From Oscillospiraceae bacterium (lineage in GTDB: Bacteria; Bacillota; Clostridia; Oscillospirales; Oscillospiraceae): 64,000 nucleotides of DNA. Numbering within the stretch: the first letter of the stretch is position 1; each line of letters begins with the position of its first letter. Below the pieces are notes generated by a model that was not told the DNA's origin, did no database searches, and saw nothing but the letters and a program-made list of their open reading frames with translations. The stretch is from assembly GCA_017439425.1 (NCBI GenBank), contig JAFSJE010000089.1, positions 1 through 64,000 on the forward strand, read 5' to 3'. This document shows positions 9,221-16,928 of the stretch, piece after piece. Made by a program: the position numbers and the translations under genes.

Positions 9221-9694
9221 CTAATAGCGACCATTTTGCAAGCAGAGAAAGAGCATCATGAAGGAGGCGATGACCATTGTCGGATTACCTGCCGCGCGCC
9301 AGACGAGCAGACCGAGGATAAAGAGCGCAGTAATCAGCACGATGTCGAGGTAGAGTGCCCTGCGTCCGAGGTATGGCGCGACTATCCTGCCGCCGTCGAG
9401 GATAGATATGGGAATAAGGTTGAAAATGCAGAAAACAAGATTTATTCCGATGAAATACCCGCCGAAAAAGCCGAAAATTGCGCTTATTACCGCCGTTATG
9501 AGGTTCATCGCCGGCCCCGAGAGCGCGATAAGCGCGTCCTGCGCCGGAGAAAAGCCGCCGCAGTAGCGGATATTCAGCCCGCCGATATCGGCGGTGAAGC
9601 GCTCCACCCTGCCGCCGAGGGCGTAGATCGCCGCGATATGCCCAAGTTCATGCACTGCCGCCGCAAGGACGGCGAAGAAAAGATCGTCAAGCAC
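9221..9694 (-). CDS. SpoIVFB-like site-2 protease (M50 family), short form
   Basis: About 157 residues if GTG at 9694 is the start. The zinc motif HELGH lies near residue 17 in the first helix, and a second motif NLIPISILDGGRI supplies the conserved Asp of intramembrane metalloproteases. Four or so hydrophobic helices fill the protein. Its place just before TIGR03960 is that of SpoIVFB, the protease that activates pro-sigma-K, but it lacks the C-terminal CBS region of the Bacillus protein (about 288 residues). GTG overlaps the upstream gene by 8 bases without a strong ribosome-binding site, suggesting coupled translation. Role in sporulation is inferred. Confidence 0.78.
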   Translation of the reverse strand: MLDDLFFAVLAAAVHELGHIAAIYALGGRVERFTADIGGLNIRYCGGFSPAQDALIALSGPAMNLITAVISAIFGFFGGYFIGINLVFCIFNLIPISILDGGRIVAPYLGRRALYLDIVLITALFILGLLVWRAAGNPTMVIASFMMLFLCLQNGRY

Positions 9695-9887
9695 CGATAG
9701 CGCTTCTGAACGCCGAGCCGAGGGTTTCGACGGCGGCGTGGTAGTCGAGCCCTTCAAAGAGGTCGGGTCTGAGATACGCAGCACCTGCGACGGCGAAGAT
9801 TATCCACGCGAGAACAAGTATCGCGATGCCGCCCCCGCCCTGCGGCTTCTTTCTGCGGCGGCGCGTAGTTTTTCCTTCATAGGTCAT
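9687..9887 (-). CDS. Small single-pass membrane protein, possible reduced SpoIVFA
   Basis: 66 residues: an Arg/Lys-rich N-terminus (RRRRKK), a Gly run, one transmembrane helix (about 20-40) and a short outer tail ending in AIGA. AGGAGG lies 8 bases before the ATG. It is coupled by an 8-base overlap to the M50 protease. SpoIVFA, which holds SpoIVFB in check, has this same start (basic cytoplasmic end plus one helix) but then carries a large LytM (M23) domain that is absent here. I therefore propose a stripped-down SpoIVFA, on position and topology alone. It could also be an unrelated small membrane protein. Confidence 0.6.
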   Translation of the reverse strand: MTYEGKTTRRRRKKPQGGGGIAILVLAWIIFAVAGAAYLRPDLFEGLDYHAAVETLGSAFRSAIGA

Positions 9888-9959
9888 GGCATTTACCTCC
9901 TTTTGGTAAAGGTTATTCACAAAAAGTTTTGATAATTCGCAATTTGTGGGAAATGCTAT

Positions 9960-10027
9960 GGAAGGTCTGATTAATTCCGGCGGAAAAGAACCGCAAAACG
10001 CCAAAGTCGGATTTAATCAGAGCTTCC
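9960..10027. repeat. Imperfect palindrome in divergent intergenic region
   Basis: Arms 9960-9979 and 10008-10027 pair as GGAAG, CTGATTAA and TCCG blocks with their complements, with small internal mismatches. Inside sits a second small hairpin (GCGG/CCGC at 9980-9983 and 9991-9994). It ends 30 bases before the SLH-protein start, so in RNA it would form a long stem just upstream of the AGGAGG box. It could be a structured leader or an operator; I see no clear promoter around it. Confidence 0.6.
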
Positions 10028-10056
10028 CTAAATCACAATTCCATAGGAGGTTTTTT

Positions 10057-10992
10057 ATGAAAAGCTTGCGTATCGTTCTGTCCGCACTTCTCGCGCTGTG
10101 CCTTTTTCTCTCGATTCCGGCATTTGCGGCTGACTATCTTACTGTTTCGGTTACTGCTAAGAATGCCGCGCCGGTGGCGGAGAATCTTAGCATTGAAACT
10201 TATAGGGGCATTAATCTCGAGAGCACGTTCCGCGCTCACGACCCAGAGGGCGACAGCGTGACCTACAAAGTCTCCGTCGAACCGAAGAAGGGTACCGTTA
10301 CCGTCGACGGCGACACGTTCACCTACTCGCCGAAGGAGAATAAGAGCGGCAGGGACAGCTTCAAGTACGTCGCCATCGACTCGAAGGGCGGCGTTTCCGC
10401 CGAGGCGACCGTCACTGTTGAAATAAAGAAGCAGCAGACGAAGGTCACCTATTCCGATGTTTCGAGCTACGAGGCGGTGTTCCTCGCCGAAAAGGGCGTT
10501 TTTCTCGGTGAGATGGTCGGCGGCAAGTACGTTTTCCGTCCGAATGAGACTGTCAGCCGCGGCGAATTTCTGGCTATGTGCATGGATATCTGCGGTCTTG
10601 ACGCGAATATAGCCGTTTCACGCACCGGCTTCTCCGACGACGACGCCATTCCCGTCTGGGTCAAACCTTACGTCTCCGCCGCGGTCATCGGCGGCATCGT
10701 GCGAGGCTCGATAAATGAAAACGGCGCCGCCGTTTTCCGTTCCGGCGACGCTGTAACGAGCTATGAGGCTGCGGTGATTCTCGACAATGCCCTCGGCATA
10801 ACCGAGACCGCCGTTATTGAGGACGACGCCGTTCCCGTCTGGGCTCAGACGAGCGTCAGCGACCTCAAGAGCGTGGATATCCCCTGCTCCGCCGGTTTTC
10901 TCACCCGCGCGGAGGCTGCGATAATGCTGACCCGTGCATCAAAAATAGTCGAGAGCCGCGAAAGCAAGGGTCTGTGGAGCTGGATGAAGTAA
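10057..10992 (+). CDS. Secreted protein with Ig/cadherin-like domain and SLH-type repeats
   Basis: 311 residues. A signal peptide (MKSLRIVLSALLALCLFLSI to an AFAA cleavage site) is followed by a cadherin-like domain of the Big_9 type (about 35-125; HDPEGDSVTYKV, YSPKENKSGRDSFKY). Then come SLH-like segments (about 135-190, 195-245 and a weaker third near 260-300) with GEFLAMCMDI- and AAIMLTRA-type helices. SLH domains anchor proteins to cell-wall polymers, so it is probably surface attached. ATG at 10057 is fixed by AGGAGG at 10045-10050. It is the only + gene in this part and stands alone between divergent and convergent neighbours. Ligand unknown. Confidence 0.82.
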   Translation: MKSLRIVLSALLALCLFLSIPAFAADYLTVSVTAKNAAPVAENLSIETYRGINLESTFRAHDPEGDSVTYKVSVEPKKGTVTVDGDTFTYSPKENKSGRDSFKYVAIDSKGGVSAEATVTVEIKKQQTKVTYSDVSSYEAVFLAEKGVFLGEMVGGKYVFRPNETVSRGEFLAMCMDICGLDANIAVSRTGFSDDDAIPVWVKPYVSAAVIGGIVRGSINENGAAVFRSGDAVTSYEAAVILDNALGITETAVIEDDAVPVWAQTSVSDLKSVDIPCSAGFLTRAEAAIMLTRASKIVESRESKGLWSWMK

Positions 10993-10994
10993 AC

Positions 10995-11026
10995 AAAAAA
11001 GCACCCTCTGTTGAGGGCGCTTTTTT
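10995..11026. terminator. Bidirectional terminator between SLH gene and rpmE
   Basis: The stem AAAAAAGC-x-CCCTC pairs with GAGGG-x-GCTTTTTT around a TGTT loop, with one mismatch. A and T runs on both sides make it work for both converging genes: the SLH gene ends at 10992 and rpmE at 11037. Confidence 0.88.
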
Positions 11027-11036
11027 ATTTCGGTTT

Positions 11037-11237
11037 TTACTTAAGTCCGAACTTCTTGTTGAACTTATCAACACGGCCGCTGGTATCGACCAGCTTCTGC
11101 TTGCCGGTGTAGAAGGGGTGACACTTAGAGCAGATTTCAACCTTGATATCCTTCTTTGTGCTGCCCGTCTCGATAACCTCACCGCAGGCGCATCTGATAG
11201 TCGTCTGCTCGTAGTTAGGATGGATTCCTTCCTTCAT
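11037..11237 (-). CDS. rpmE: 50S ribosomal protein L31
   Basis: 66 residues, [20 protein letters not shown]..., with paired cysteines (CAC and CSKC) that bind zinc in the C+ form of L31. ATG at 11237 is chosen because GAGGTG lies just upstream and overlaps an in-frame GTG at 11246. Monocistronic, with its own promoter in the 3' end of the preceding gene and a shared terminator. Confidence 0.97.
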   Translation of the reverse strand: MKEGIHPNYEQTTIRCACGEVIETGSTKKDIKVEICSKCHPFYTGKQKLVDTSGRVDKFNKKFGLK

Positions 11238-11276
11238 TAAGCTCACCTCTTTCTTACTTTCTTAACTGAGCGAGAG

Positions 11277-12164
11277 TTAGTATATCACAGCCTCTCGCAT
11301 TTTGCAAGCATTTATTTTGATTTTTTCGCCGAGAAATGAAAATTCCATTCTCAGGCACCGGAGAATATGCTCGTTTATCCCTTTTTCCTCGGAAAAAGCT
11401 ATGCTCTCCGGCGTTCCGTAGAGCCTGTCGCCCACGAGCGGCGCGCCGAGAAAGCTCGAATGCACCCTTATCTGATGCGTTCTGCCGGTTCTCAGGCGGT
11501 AACGCACGCGCTGTATTCGCTCGCCGGTCTCGATTACTTCGTACTCAGTTATCGCCCTCTTGCCGTCCTCTGATACGATTCTCCGCATCATCTGCGGCTC
11601 GGCGCGGCGTATAGGCAGGTCGATGACCCCAGAGGGCTCCGGCATTCTGCCAAACACAACGGCTTCGTACTCCTTGACCGCTTCCTCGCGCTTCAATTCA
11701 TCGCACAGAAGGGTTTTCCAGTGCGCGCTCTTTGCGAAGATCACGATTCCCGAGGTGTCGCGGTCGAGGCGGTTGACGACGTGGCAGGCGCACTCCTGTC
11801 CGCTCCGCTTGAAATAGCCCGCGACGAAGTTTGCAAGCGAACCTGTGGGTCTGGCGCATGATGGGTGGACTATCTGCCCCGCCGGCTTGTCCACGGCGAT
11901 AAACTGCTGCGTTTCCATCAGTATCGCGATCTCGCCGTCCTCCGGAAGAAGATCCGGCTCACGCTCGGCAGAGAGTATCTCCGTCTCGACAACGTCGCCG
12001 GGCTTCACGCGCACCGTAGCATAGGCCGGCTCGCCGTTAAGATATATCGCTTTCGCGTTTTTGAGGCGGCGTATGATCGCGGCGGAGAGCTTCAGCTCCC
12101 CGCGCAGTATGCCGTAGATCTTCCTCTCCGCGTCCTTCTTGAGGGCTGTGTAGCTTAGCCTCAC
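11277..12164 (-). CDS. RluA-family pseudouridine synthase
   Basis: 295 residues. An N-terminal S4-like stretch (about 15-80) precedes the catalytic motif NRLDRDTSGI around residue 130, whose Asp is the nucleophile in RluA-type enzymes, and the GRTHQIRVH motif further on. It isomerises uridine in rRNA or tRNA; the site cannot be read from sequence. The GTG start overlaps the murF stop by 4 bases. It is last in the MATE-ddl-murF operon. Confidence 0.92.
   Translation of the reverse strand: MRLSYTALKKDAERKIYGILRGELKLSAAIIRRLKNAKAIYLNGEPAYATVRVKPGDVVETEILSAEREPDLLPEDGEIAILMETQQFIAVDKPAGQIVHPSCARPTGSLANFVAGYFKRSGQECACHVVNRLDRDTSGIVIFAKSAHWKTLLCDELKREEAVKEYEAVVFGRMPEPSGVIDLPIRRAEPQMMRRIVSEDGKRAITEYEVIETGERIQRVRYRLRTGRTHQIRVHSSFLGAPLVGDRLYGTPESIAFSEEKGINEHILRCLRMEFSFLGEKIKINACKMREAVIY
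11279..11307 (-). promoter_or_regulatory. Promoter of rpmE
   Basis: TTGCAA (11307-11302), 17-bp spacer, TATACT (11284-11279). The promoter lies inside the last codons of the RluA-family gene, whose stop is at 11277, so L31 can be made independently of that operon. Confidence 0.75.
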
Positions 12165-13540
12165 AGTCTCTTGAGCCTCTCTGTTATCTCGTCGAAGCCC
12201 ATCGAGTGGCTCGCCTTGACGAGCACGACGTCCCCGCGGCTTATGATCTTCTCAAACGCCGGAAAGAGCTTCGATTTATCGCTGAGCCAGACGGCATTAC
12301 CGCCGCCGTTCTTCATCCCCTCCGCAATTCTTTTTGCCTCCGGGCCGATTGCGACGACGAGGTCCAGGTGAACTCTCGCCGCCTCCTCACCCATTTCGAG
12401 GTGCAGCTCGCCGCTGTCGCGCCCGAGCTCCTTCATATCTCCGAGAATAGCAATGCGCTTGCCGGTCTTACCGGTGAGCGCGTTAATGCTCGAAAGCGAG
12501 CGTATCGCCGCCGCCATGGAATTGGGATTTGCGTTGTAGCAATCGTCGATTATGGTTATTTTTCCGGTATCAATAACGTTGGCACGGCTTCCCACCGGGC
12601 GGTAATCCGCGATGCCGCGCATGATATTCTCTGCGGAGACTCCGAGAGTCTTTCCCACCGCTGCCGCGGCAAGCGCGCCGTAGACGATGTGCGTGCCGAA
12701 CGCGGGAATGAGCGTGAATATGGCGGTGTTCCCCCACCTTATGTCGCAGGAAACGCCCTGGAAACCGAGATTTTCGATATTTTCAGCTCTGACGTCACAC
12801 TCCTCCCCCACTCCGTATCGAATTACGTTTATTCCGGGATCGAGCGACGCGAGCTTGTCATCGTCGCCGTTCAGTACGGCGACGGCGTCCTCAGCCATAT
12901 ATTCGAACACCTCGCTCTTCGCCTTAAGAACGCCGTCGAGCGAACCGAGATTCTCAAGGTGGCAGTAGCCGACCGAGGTAAATACCACTATGTCGGGGCG
13001 CACCATCTTCGCAAGCACGCTCATCTCGCCGAAGTCGGATATGCCCATCTCGACTACCGCCGCCTCGTGCTCCTCGCGCATTTTGAGAAGCGTAAGCGGA
13101 ACGCCGAGCTCATTATTGAGGTTTGCCTCGGTCTTGAGGACAAGCTTTTCTCTGCCGAGGACTGCGGCGACCATCTCCTTCGCAGTGGTCTTGCCGACAG
13201 AGCCGATTATGGCGACAACAGGGATGGTGAACTGCTTTCTGTACCACTCCGCAAGCGCTCGCAGCGCCGCTTTCGCGTCGGAAACAAGGACGTAGGGATA
13301 GTCGTCGTCGAGCGGTCGCTCACAGAGGCGGCAGACCGCGCCGTTATCTCCGGCGGTCTTTGCAAAGTCGTGGCCGTCAACCCGCGCACCCTTTATGCAA
13401 ACAAAGAGGCTTCCGCGCTCGACCGCGCGGGAGTCCATGGTTACGGATTCAATGCGCTCATACTTCCTGAGCGCCGCGCCGACGTAAACGCCGCCGGTTA
13501 TCTCGGCGAGCTTTTCAAGCGTTATCGGTTTCATTTTCAT
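12161..13540 (-). CDS. murF: UDP-N-acetylmuramoyl-tripeptide--D-alanyl-D-alanine ligase
   Basis: 459 residues, the usual Mur ligase length and three-domain layout. The ATP-binding GSVGKTTAKE is near residues 113-122 and a DDCYNANPNSM motif lies in the central domain. MurF adds the D-Ala-D-Ala dipeptide to the cytoplasmic peptidoglycan precursor. GGAGGCGCAGCT precedes the ATG. It follows ddl, which makes its dipeptide substrate, by 15 bases: a clear pathway pair. Confidence 0.97.
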   Translation of the reverse strand: MKMKPITLEKLAEITGGVYVGAALRKYERIESVTMDSRAVERGSLFVCIKGARVDGHDFAKTAGDNGAVCRLCERPLDDDYPYVLVSDAKAALRALAEWYRKQFTIPVVAIIGSVGKTTAKEMVAAVLGREKLVLKTEANLNNELGVPLTLLKMREEHEAAVVEMGISDFGEMSVLAKMVRPDIVVFTSVGYCHLENLGSLDGVLKAKSEVFEYMAEDAVAVLNGDDDKLASLDPGINVIRYGVGEECDVRAENIENLGFQGVSCDIRWGNTAIFTLIPAFGTHIVYGALAAAAVGKTLGVSAENIMRGIADYRPVGSRANVIDTGKITIIDDCYNANPNSMAAAIRSLSSINALTGKTGKRIAILGDMKELGRDSGELHLEMGEEAARVHLDLVVAIGPEAKRIAEGMKNGGGNAVWLSDKSKLFPAFEKIISRGDVVLVKASHSMGFDEITERLKRL

Positions 13541-13555
13541 AGCTGCGCCTCCGGA

Positions 13556-14590
13556 TCAGTATTTTTTAAGGCTCTCGCGCGCGATGGTATCGCACAGGTC
13601 GGCATACTCTATGCCCGCCTCCCTCGCCTCCTTGGGAAGAAGCGAAGCCGGCGTCATGCCGGGAAGTGTATTTGCCTCGAGGCAGTATATATCGCCCGTC
13701 GCACCCTCAACTATGAAATCCATACGGGCGTAGACCTCCAGAAAGAGCGCATTGTACACTCTCTCGGCAGTTCTCATAAGCTCATCAATTACGCTCTTTT
13801 CTATATCGACGGGGCATATCTCATCGGTCATGCCGCTCTGATACTTGTGCTCATAGTCGAAAAACGAGCCCTTGGGACAAATCTCTATCGGAGGCAAAGC
13901 CTTGCCCGCGATTACTCCGACGTCAATCTCGCGACCCTTAATATATCGCTCGCAGAGGGCGTCGTCCTCATATTTCCAGCAGAGCTCGAGTGCGGTGCGA
14001 AACTCATCCACTGTATGCGCGATGCTCGTTCCGACGGAGGAGCCGTTGGATTTAGGCTTCACAACGCAGGGCAGGCACGGCGCGCTCTTGTCCTCGTCGT
14101 GAATATTTATTACCTTGCCCTCGGCGACGCGGATACCGTTTGCCGCCATGAGGCGCTTGGCGCACTCCTTGTTCATCGCCGCAGCAGAGCCGAGGTATCC
14201 CGAGCCGGTGTACTTCACTCCCGCGATATCGAACGCCGCCTGGAGCCTTCCGTCCTCGCCGTCGGCACCGTGAAGTCCGAGGAAAACGAGGTCGGCGGCG
14301 CGGCAGATCTCCATGAGGTTATCGCCGATGCGCGAGTCGTTTTTCTGCGCTCTTCTCGCCTTTACCGCCGCTATATCCGGCACCTCAGCGGTAATTTCTC
14401 CCCCGATGGGCGGCTGAGGCAGGGTGAAAATGTCCTTTGGGTCATCATACGCTCCCTCATAGCCGAAGAAGCTGTCAACAAGGACAACTCTGTGTCCCTT
14501 TTCTCTCAGTGCCTCGGCTATGCACGCACCGGATTTTATGCTGACGTCGCGCTCCATGCTGAGCCCGCCGCATAGTACGATTATATCCAT
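13556..14590 (-). CDS. ddl: D-alanine--D-alanine ligase
   Basis: 344 residues with the ATP-grasp fold. The N-terminal LCGGLSMERDVS matches the family's GGxSxEHxVS motif, with Met-Glu-Arg in place of the more common Ser-Glu-His. KPKSNGSSVG binds the nucleotide and EANTLPGMTP ends the active site. It makes D-Ala-D-Ala for MurF, encoded next. The D-lactate variant (vancomycin resistance type) cannot be fully excluded by eye, but nothing points to it. Confidence 0.95.
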   Translation of the reverse strand: MDIIVLCGGLSMERDVSIKSGACIAEALREKGHRVVLVDSFFGYEGAYDDPKDIFTLPQPPIGGEITAEVPDIAAVKARRAQKNDSRIGDNLMEICRAADLVFLGLHGADGEDGRLQAAFDIAGVKYTGSGYLGSAAAMNKECAKRLMAANGIRVAEGKVINIHDEDKSAPCLPCVVKPKSNGSSVGTSIAHTVDEFRTALELCWKYEDDALCERYIKGREIDVGVIAGKALPPIEICPKGSFFDYEHKYQSGMTDEICPVDIEKSVIDELMRTAERVYNALFLEVYARMDFIVEGATGDIYCLEANTLPGMTPASLLPKEAREAGIEYADLCDTIARESLKKY

Positions 14591-14606
14591 CTAAATCACG
14601 CTTTCA

Positions 14607-15989
14607 TTATACTACGATTCTGTTTATCCACTTTCTGCCTCTCAGCATATAGTAGCCGAGAATGCACTTAACGAACTCCATACCCTCGACAACAGCATAG
14701 ATTATGACAATGTTGAGCGCTGTGAAGCTGCATAGGCAGAACGCCAGCGGCACGAGCACTACCCACACAAAGCACGAGTCGAAGAGGAACGTAACGAGGG
14801 TTTTGCCGCCCGCTCTGAGCGTAAAGTAGCTCGCGTTTGTAAACGCCCTCGCCGGAAGCGACACCGCCGCAACGATAATGAACATCGACGCGAGGTGCTT
14901 TACTTCCTCGGTGGTATTGTAAAGCTCAGGGAAAAATCCGGAAATAACGATCTGCAAAACGGAGAAAATGAGTGTAAAACTCACGGTGAACGCAATCAGC
15001 TTGCGGACATAGTCCACGACCTCGTCTGCGGGCCTGCCCGCGCCGAGGCGCTGACCGATGATAATTCCGACCGCGTTGCCCATAGCGAGCAGCGAAACCA
15101 TCATCGTGTTCGTGATGGTGTTGGAGATATTTATTGCCGGAACTACGTTCAGTCCCTTGAAGCTGTAACACAGGCTGAGGGTCGTTATACCTACGCTCCA
15201 GAGCGCCTCGTTTGCGAGGAGCGGCAGGCTCTTGAATGTTATTTTGCCGAATAGCTCCCTCGGAATGGCAAAGGAGGCGTAGAGCCCCTGCACGAAGTGG
15301 AAGCGCTTCGAGTGAGTGTGGCAGTAGACTACGCATATCGCAAGCTCGACAAAGCGGCTTATTACAGTCGCCACCGCCGCGCCGACGATGCCCATCTCAG
15401 GCGCGCCGAGGTTTCCGAAGATCAGCACCCAGTTGAAAAAGAGGTTGACAACGACAGCGGCGATGCCCGCAGCCATTGGAATTACCGTCTCTCCGCACTC
15501 GCGCATCGTGCTCGAATAGACGTTCGAGAGCGCGAAGGGCAGCATTCCCCAGAGCATTACCGAAAGATAGCTCTCGCCGTAGCTGAGGTAGAGATGCGCC
15601 TCCCCGGCGGCGTCCTCACCCGTAAGAAACAGCCCGATGAACGTCGAGCCGAAGAGCATGAGAATCGCGGTTCCGGCAACTACGATGCCGAGGCTTATGT
15701 AGTTTTTGTAGCGCACTGTATGGCGCACACCGTCGGAGTTGCCCGCGCCGAAAAACTGCGCGGTGAAGATCCCCGCGCCGCTCGTCGCGCCGAAGATGCA
15801 TAGGTAGAAGATAAACAGAATGTTGTTGACTATCGAAACGCCGCTCATCTGCGCAGTTCCGACCTGCCCGACCATGATATTGTCGAGCATTCCGACAAAG
15901 TTTGTTATGAAATTCTGTATCATTATCGGCACGGCGACCGCCATGACCATCTTGTAGAATTCCTTTGAGCCGATGTATCTCTTGAGCAT
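14607..15989 (-). CDS. MATE family efflux transporter
   Basis: 460 residues, about 12 membrane helices in two repeated halves. The first helix region (MAVAVPIMIQNFITNFVGMLDNIMVG) is the MATE signature. It exports cationic compounds using Na+ or H+; substrate not predictable. It has its own promoter and lies 16 bases before ddl, so it is probably first gene of the ddl-murF operon. Confidence 0.93.
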   Translation of the reverse strand: MLKRYIGSKEFYKMVMAVAVPIMIQNFITNFVGMLDNIMVGQVGTAQMSGVSIVNNILFIFYLCIFGATSGAGIFTAQFFGAGNSDGVRHTVRYKNYISLGIVVAGTAILMLFGSTFIGLFLTGEDAAGEAHLYLSYGESYLSVMLWGMLPFALSNVYSSTMRECGETVIPMAAGIAAVVVNLFFNWVLIFGNLGAPEMGIVGAAVATVISRFVELAICVVYCHTHSKRFHFVQGLYASFAIPRELFGKITFKSLPLLANEALWSVGITTLSLCYSFKGLNVVPAINISNTITNTMMVSLLAMGNAVGIIIGQRLGAGRPADEVVDYVRKLIAFTVSFTLIFSVLQIVISGFFPELYNTTEEVKHLASMFIIVAAVSLPARAFTNASYFTLRAGGKTLVTFLFDSCFVWVVLVPLAFCLCSFTALNIVIIYAVVEGMEFVKCILGYYMLRGRKWINRIVV

Positions 15990-16025
15990 ATTCTGATTCC
16001 TTGTATTCTATGATTGTGAACATTT

Positions 16026-16054
16026 ATTTTACTATATCACGCATAGAAAGTCAA
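16026..16054 (-). promoter_or_regulatory. Promoter of MATE-ddl-murF operon
   Basis: TTGACT (16054-16049), 17-bp spacer, TAAAAT (16031-16026); start codon 37 bases downstream. It follows the rsmA terminator by about 15 bases without overlapping it. Confidence 0.75.
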
Positions 16055-16068
16055 TTATTGTCGAGCAT

Positions 16069-16094
16069 AAAAATACCGCCGGGTACGGCGGTAT
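16069..16094 (-). terminator. Intrinsic terminator of yabE-like/rsmA operon
   Basis: A perfect 8-bp stem (16073-16080 with 16087-16094) and six-base loop, followed on the - strand by five T residues, four bases after the rsmA stop. Confidence 0.88.
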
Positions 16095-16097
16095 ATG

Positions 16098-16925
16098 TTA
16101 AAGTCTTTTTGCTATCTCCTCAAACTCGGCTATTCCGAGCGCCTCGCCGCGCACCGTCGGGCTGAGTCCCGCGCCCTCTATCGCCGCGGCTATCTCGTCC
16201 TTTGGATTCGGAAGCGCCGAGGAAAGCGCGTTGACGAGCGTTTTTCTCCGCTGATTGAACGCCCCGCGCACGATTTTCCAGAAGAGCGCCTCATCGCATT
16301 TAAGGTCATAGCGGCGCGCATCGAGCCGGACAACGGCGCTCTCGACCTTCGGCCGCGGCTCAAAGCAGCTTGACGGCACGTTGAAGAGCTTCCTCGTCTC
16401 GGCATAGTAATCGCAGAGGACTGTGAAAGCGCCGTACTCGCCCGAGCCGGGCTTCGCGGTTATTCTGTCCGCGACCTCGCGCTGCACCATAACGGTGAGC
16501 GAGGCGAAAATACCGCTCTCGAGGAGCTTCGTAATAACCGGAGTTGTGATATTATACGGCAGATTCGCGCACACGCGCGGCGTGAGAGAGCCGAAATCTA
16601 TCGAATTTAAGTCGAGCTTCATAATATCGCCCGGGATTATTTCGACGTTGTCAAAGGCGCCGACAGTCTCCGCGAGCACCGGAAGAAGGCGCTTATCAAG
16701 CTCCACGCTCTTTACCATCGCGGCACGAAGAGCCAGCTCGCGCGTAAGGCACCCCACTCCTGGGCCTATCTCGAGCATTGCGCTGTGTTCATCCGCGCCG
16801 GACTCCTCGGCTATCCGCTCCGGCACCCACGCCTCTATGAGAAAGTTCTGACCCATCGCCTTTGAGAAGTGAAAGCCGTGGCTTCCGAGCAGAGCGCGCA
16901 GGTCGTTTATATTTGTCAGCTCCAT
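16098..16925 (-). CDS. rsmA: 16S rRNA dimethyladenosine transferase RsmA (KsgA)
   Basis: 275 residues. The FSKAMGQNFLI start, LEIGPGVGCLTREL SAM-binding motif I and NLPYNITTPV catalytic motif (NLPY) are diagnostic. It dimethylates A1518 and A1519 of 16S rRNA late in 30S assembly. It starts 3 bases after the YabE-like gene, the same order as yabE-rnmV-rsmA in Bacillus but without the ribonuclease M5 gene between. Confidence 0.97.
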   Translation of the reverse strand: MELTNINDLRALLGSHGFHFSKAMGQNFLIEAWVPERIAEESGADEHSAMLEIGPGVGCLTRELALRAAMVKSVELDKRLLPVLAETVGAFDNVEIIPGDIMKLDLNSIDFGSLTPRVCANLPYNITTPVITKLLESGIFASLTVMVQREVADRITAKPGSGEYGAFTVLCDYYAETRKLFNVPSSCFEPRPKVESAVVRLDARRYDLKCDEALFWKIVRGAFNQRRKTLVNALSSALPNPKDEIAAAIEGAGLSPTVRGEALGIAEFEEIAKRL

Positions 16926-16928
16926 ATA

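Noticed and set aside
12206..14575. 789-codon open frame on + opposite murF and ddl
   Set aside because: It is antisense to two clear cell-wall ligase genes, has no family-like motif or ribosome-binding site, and follows from the codon bias of the - strand genes.
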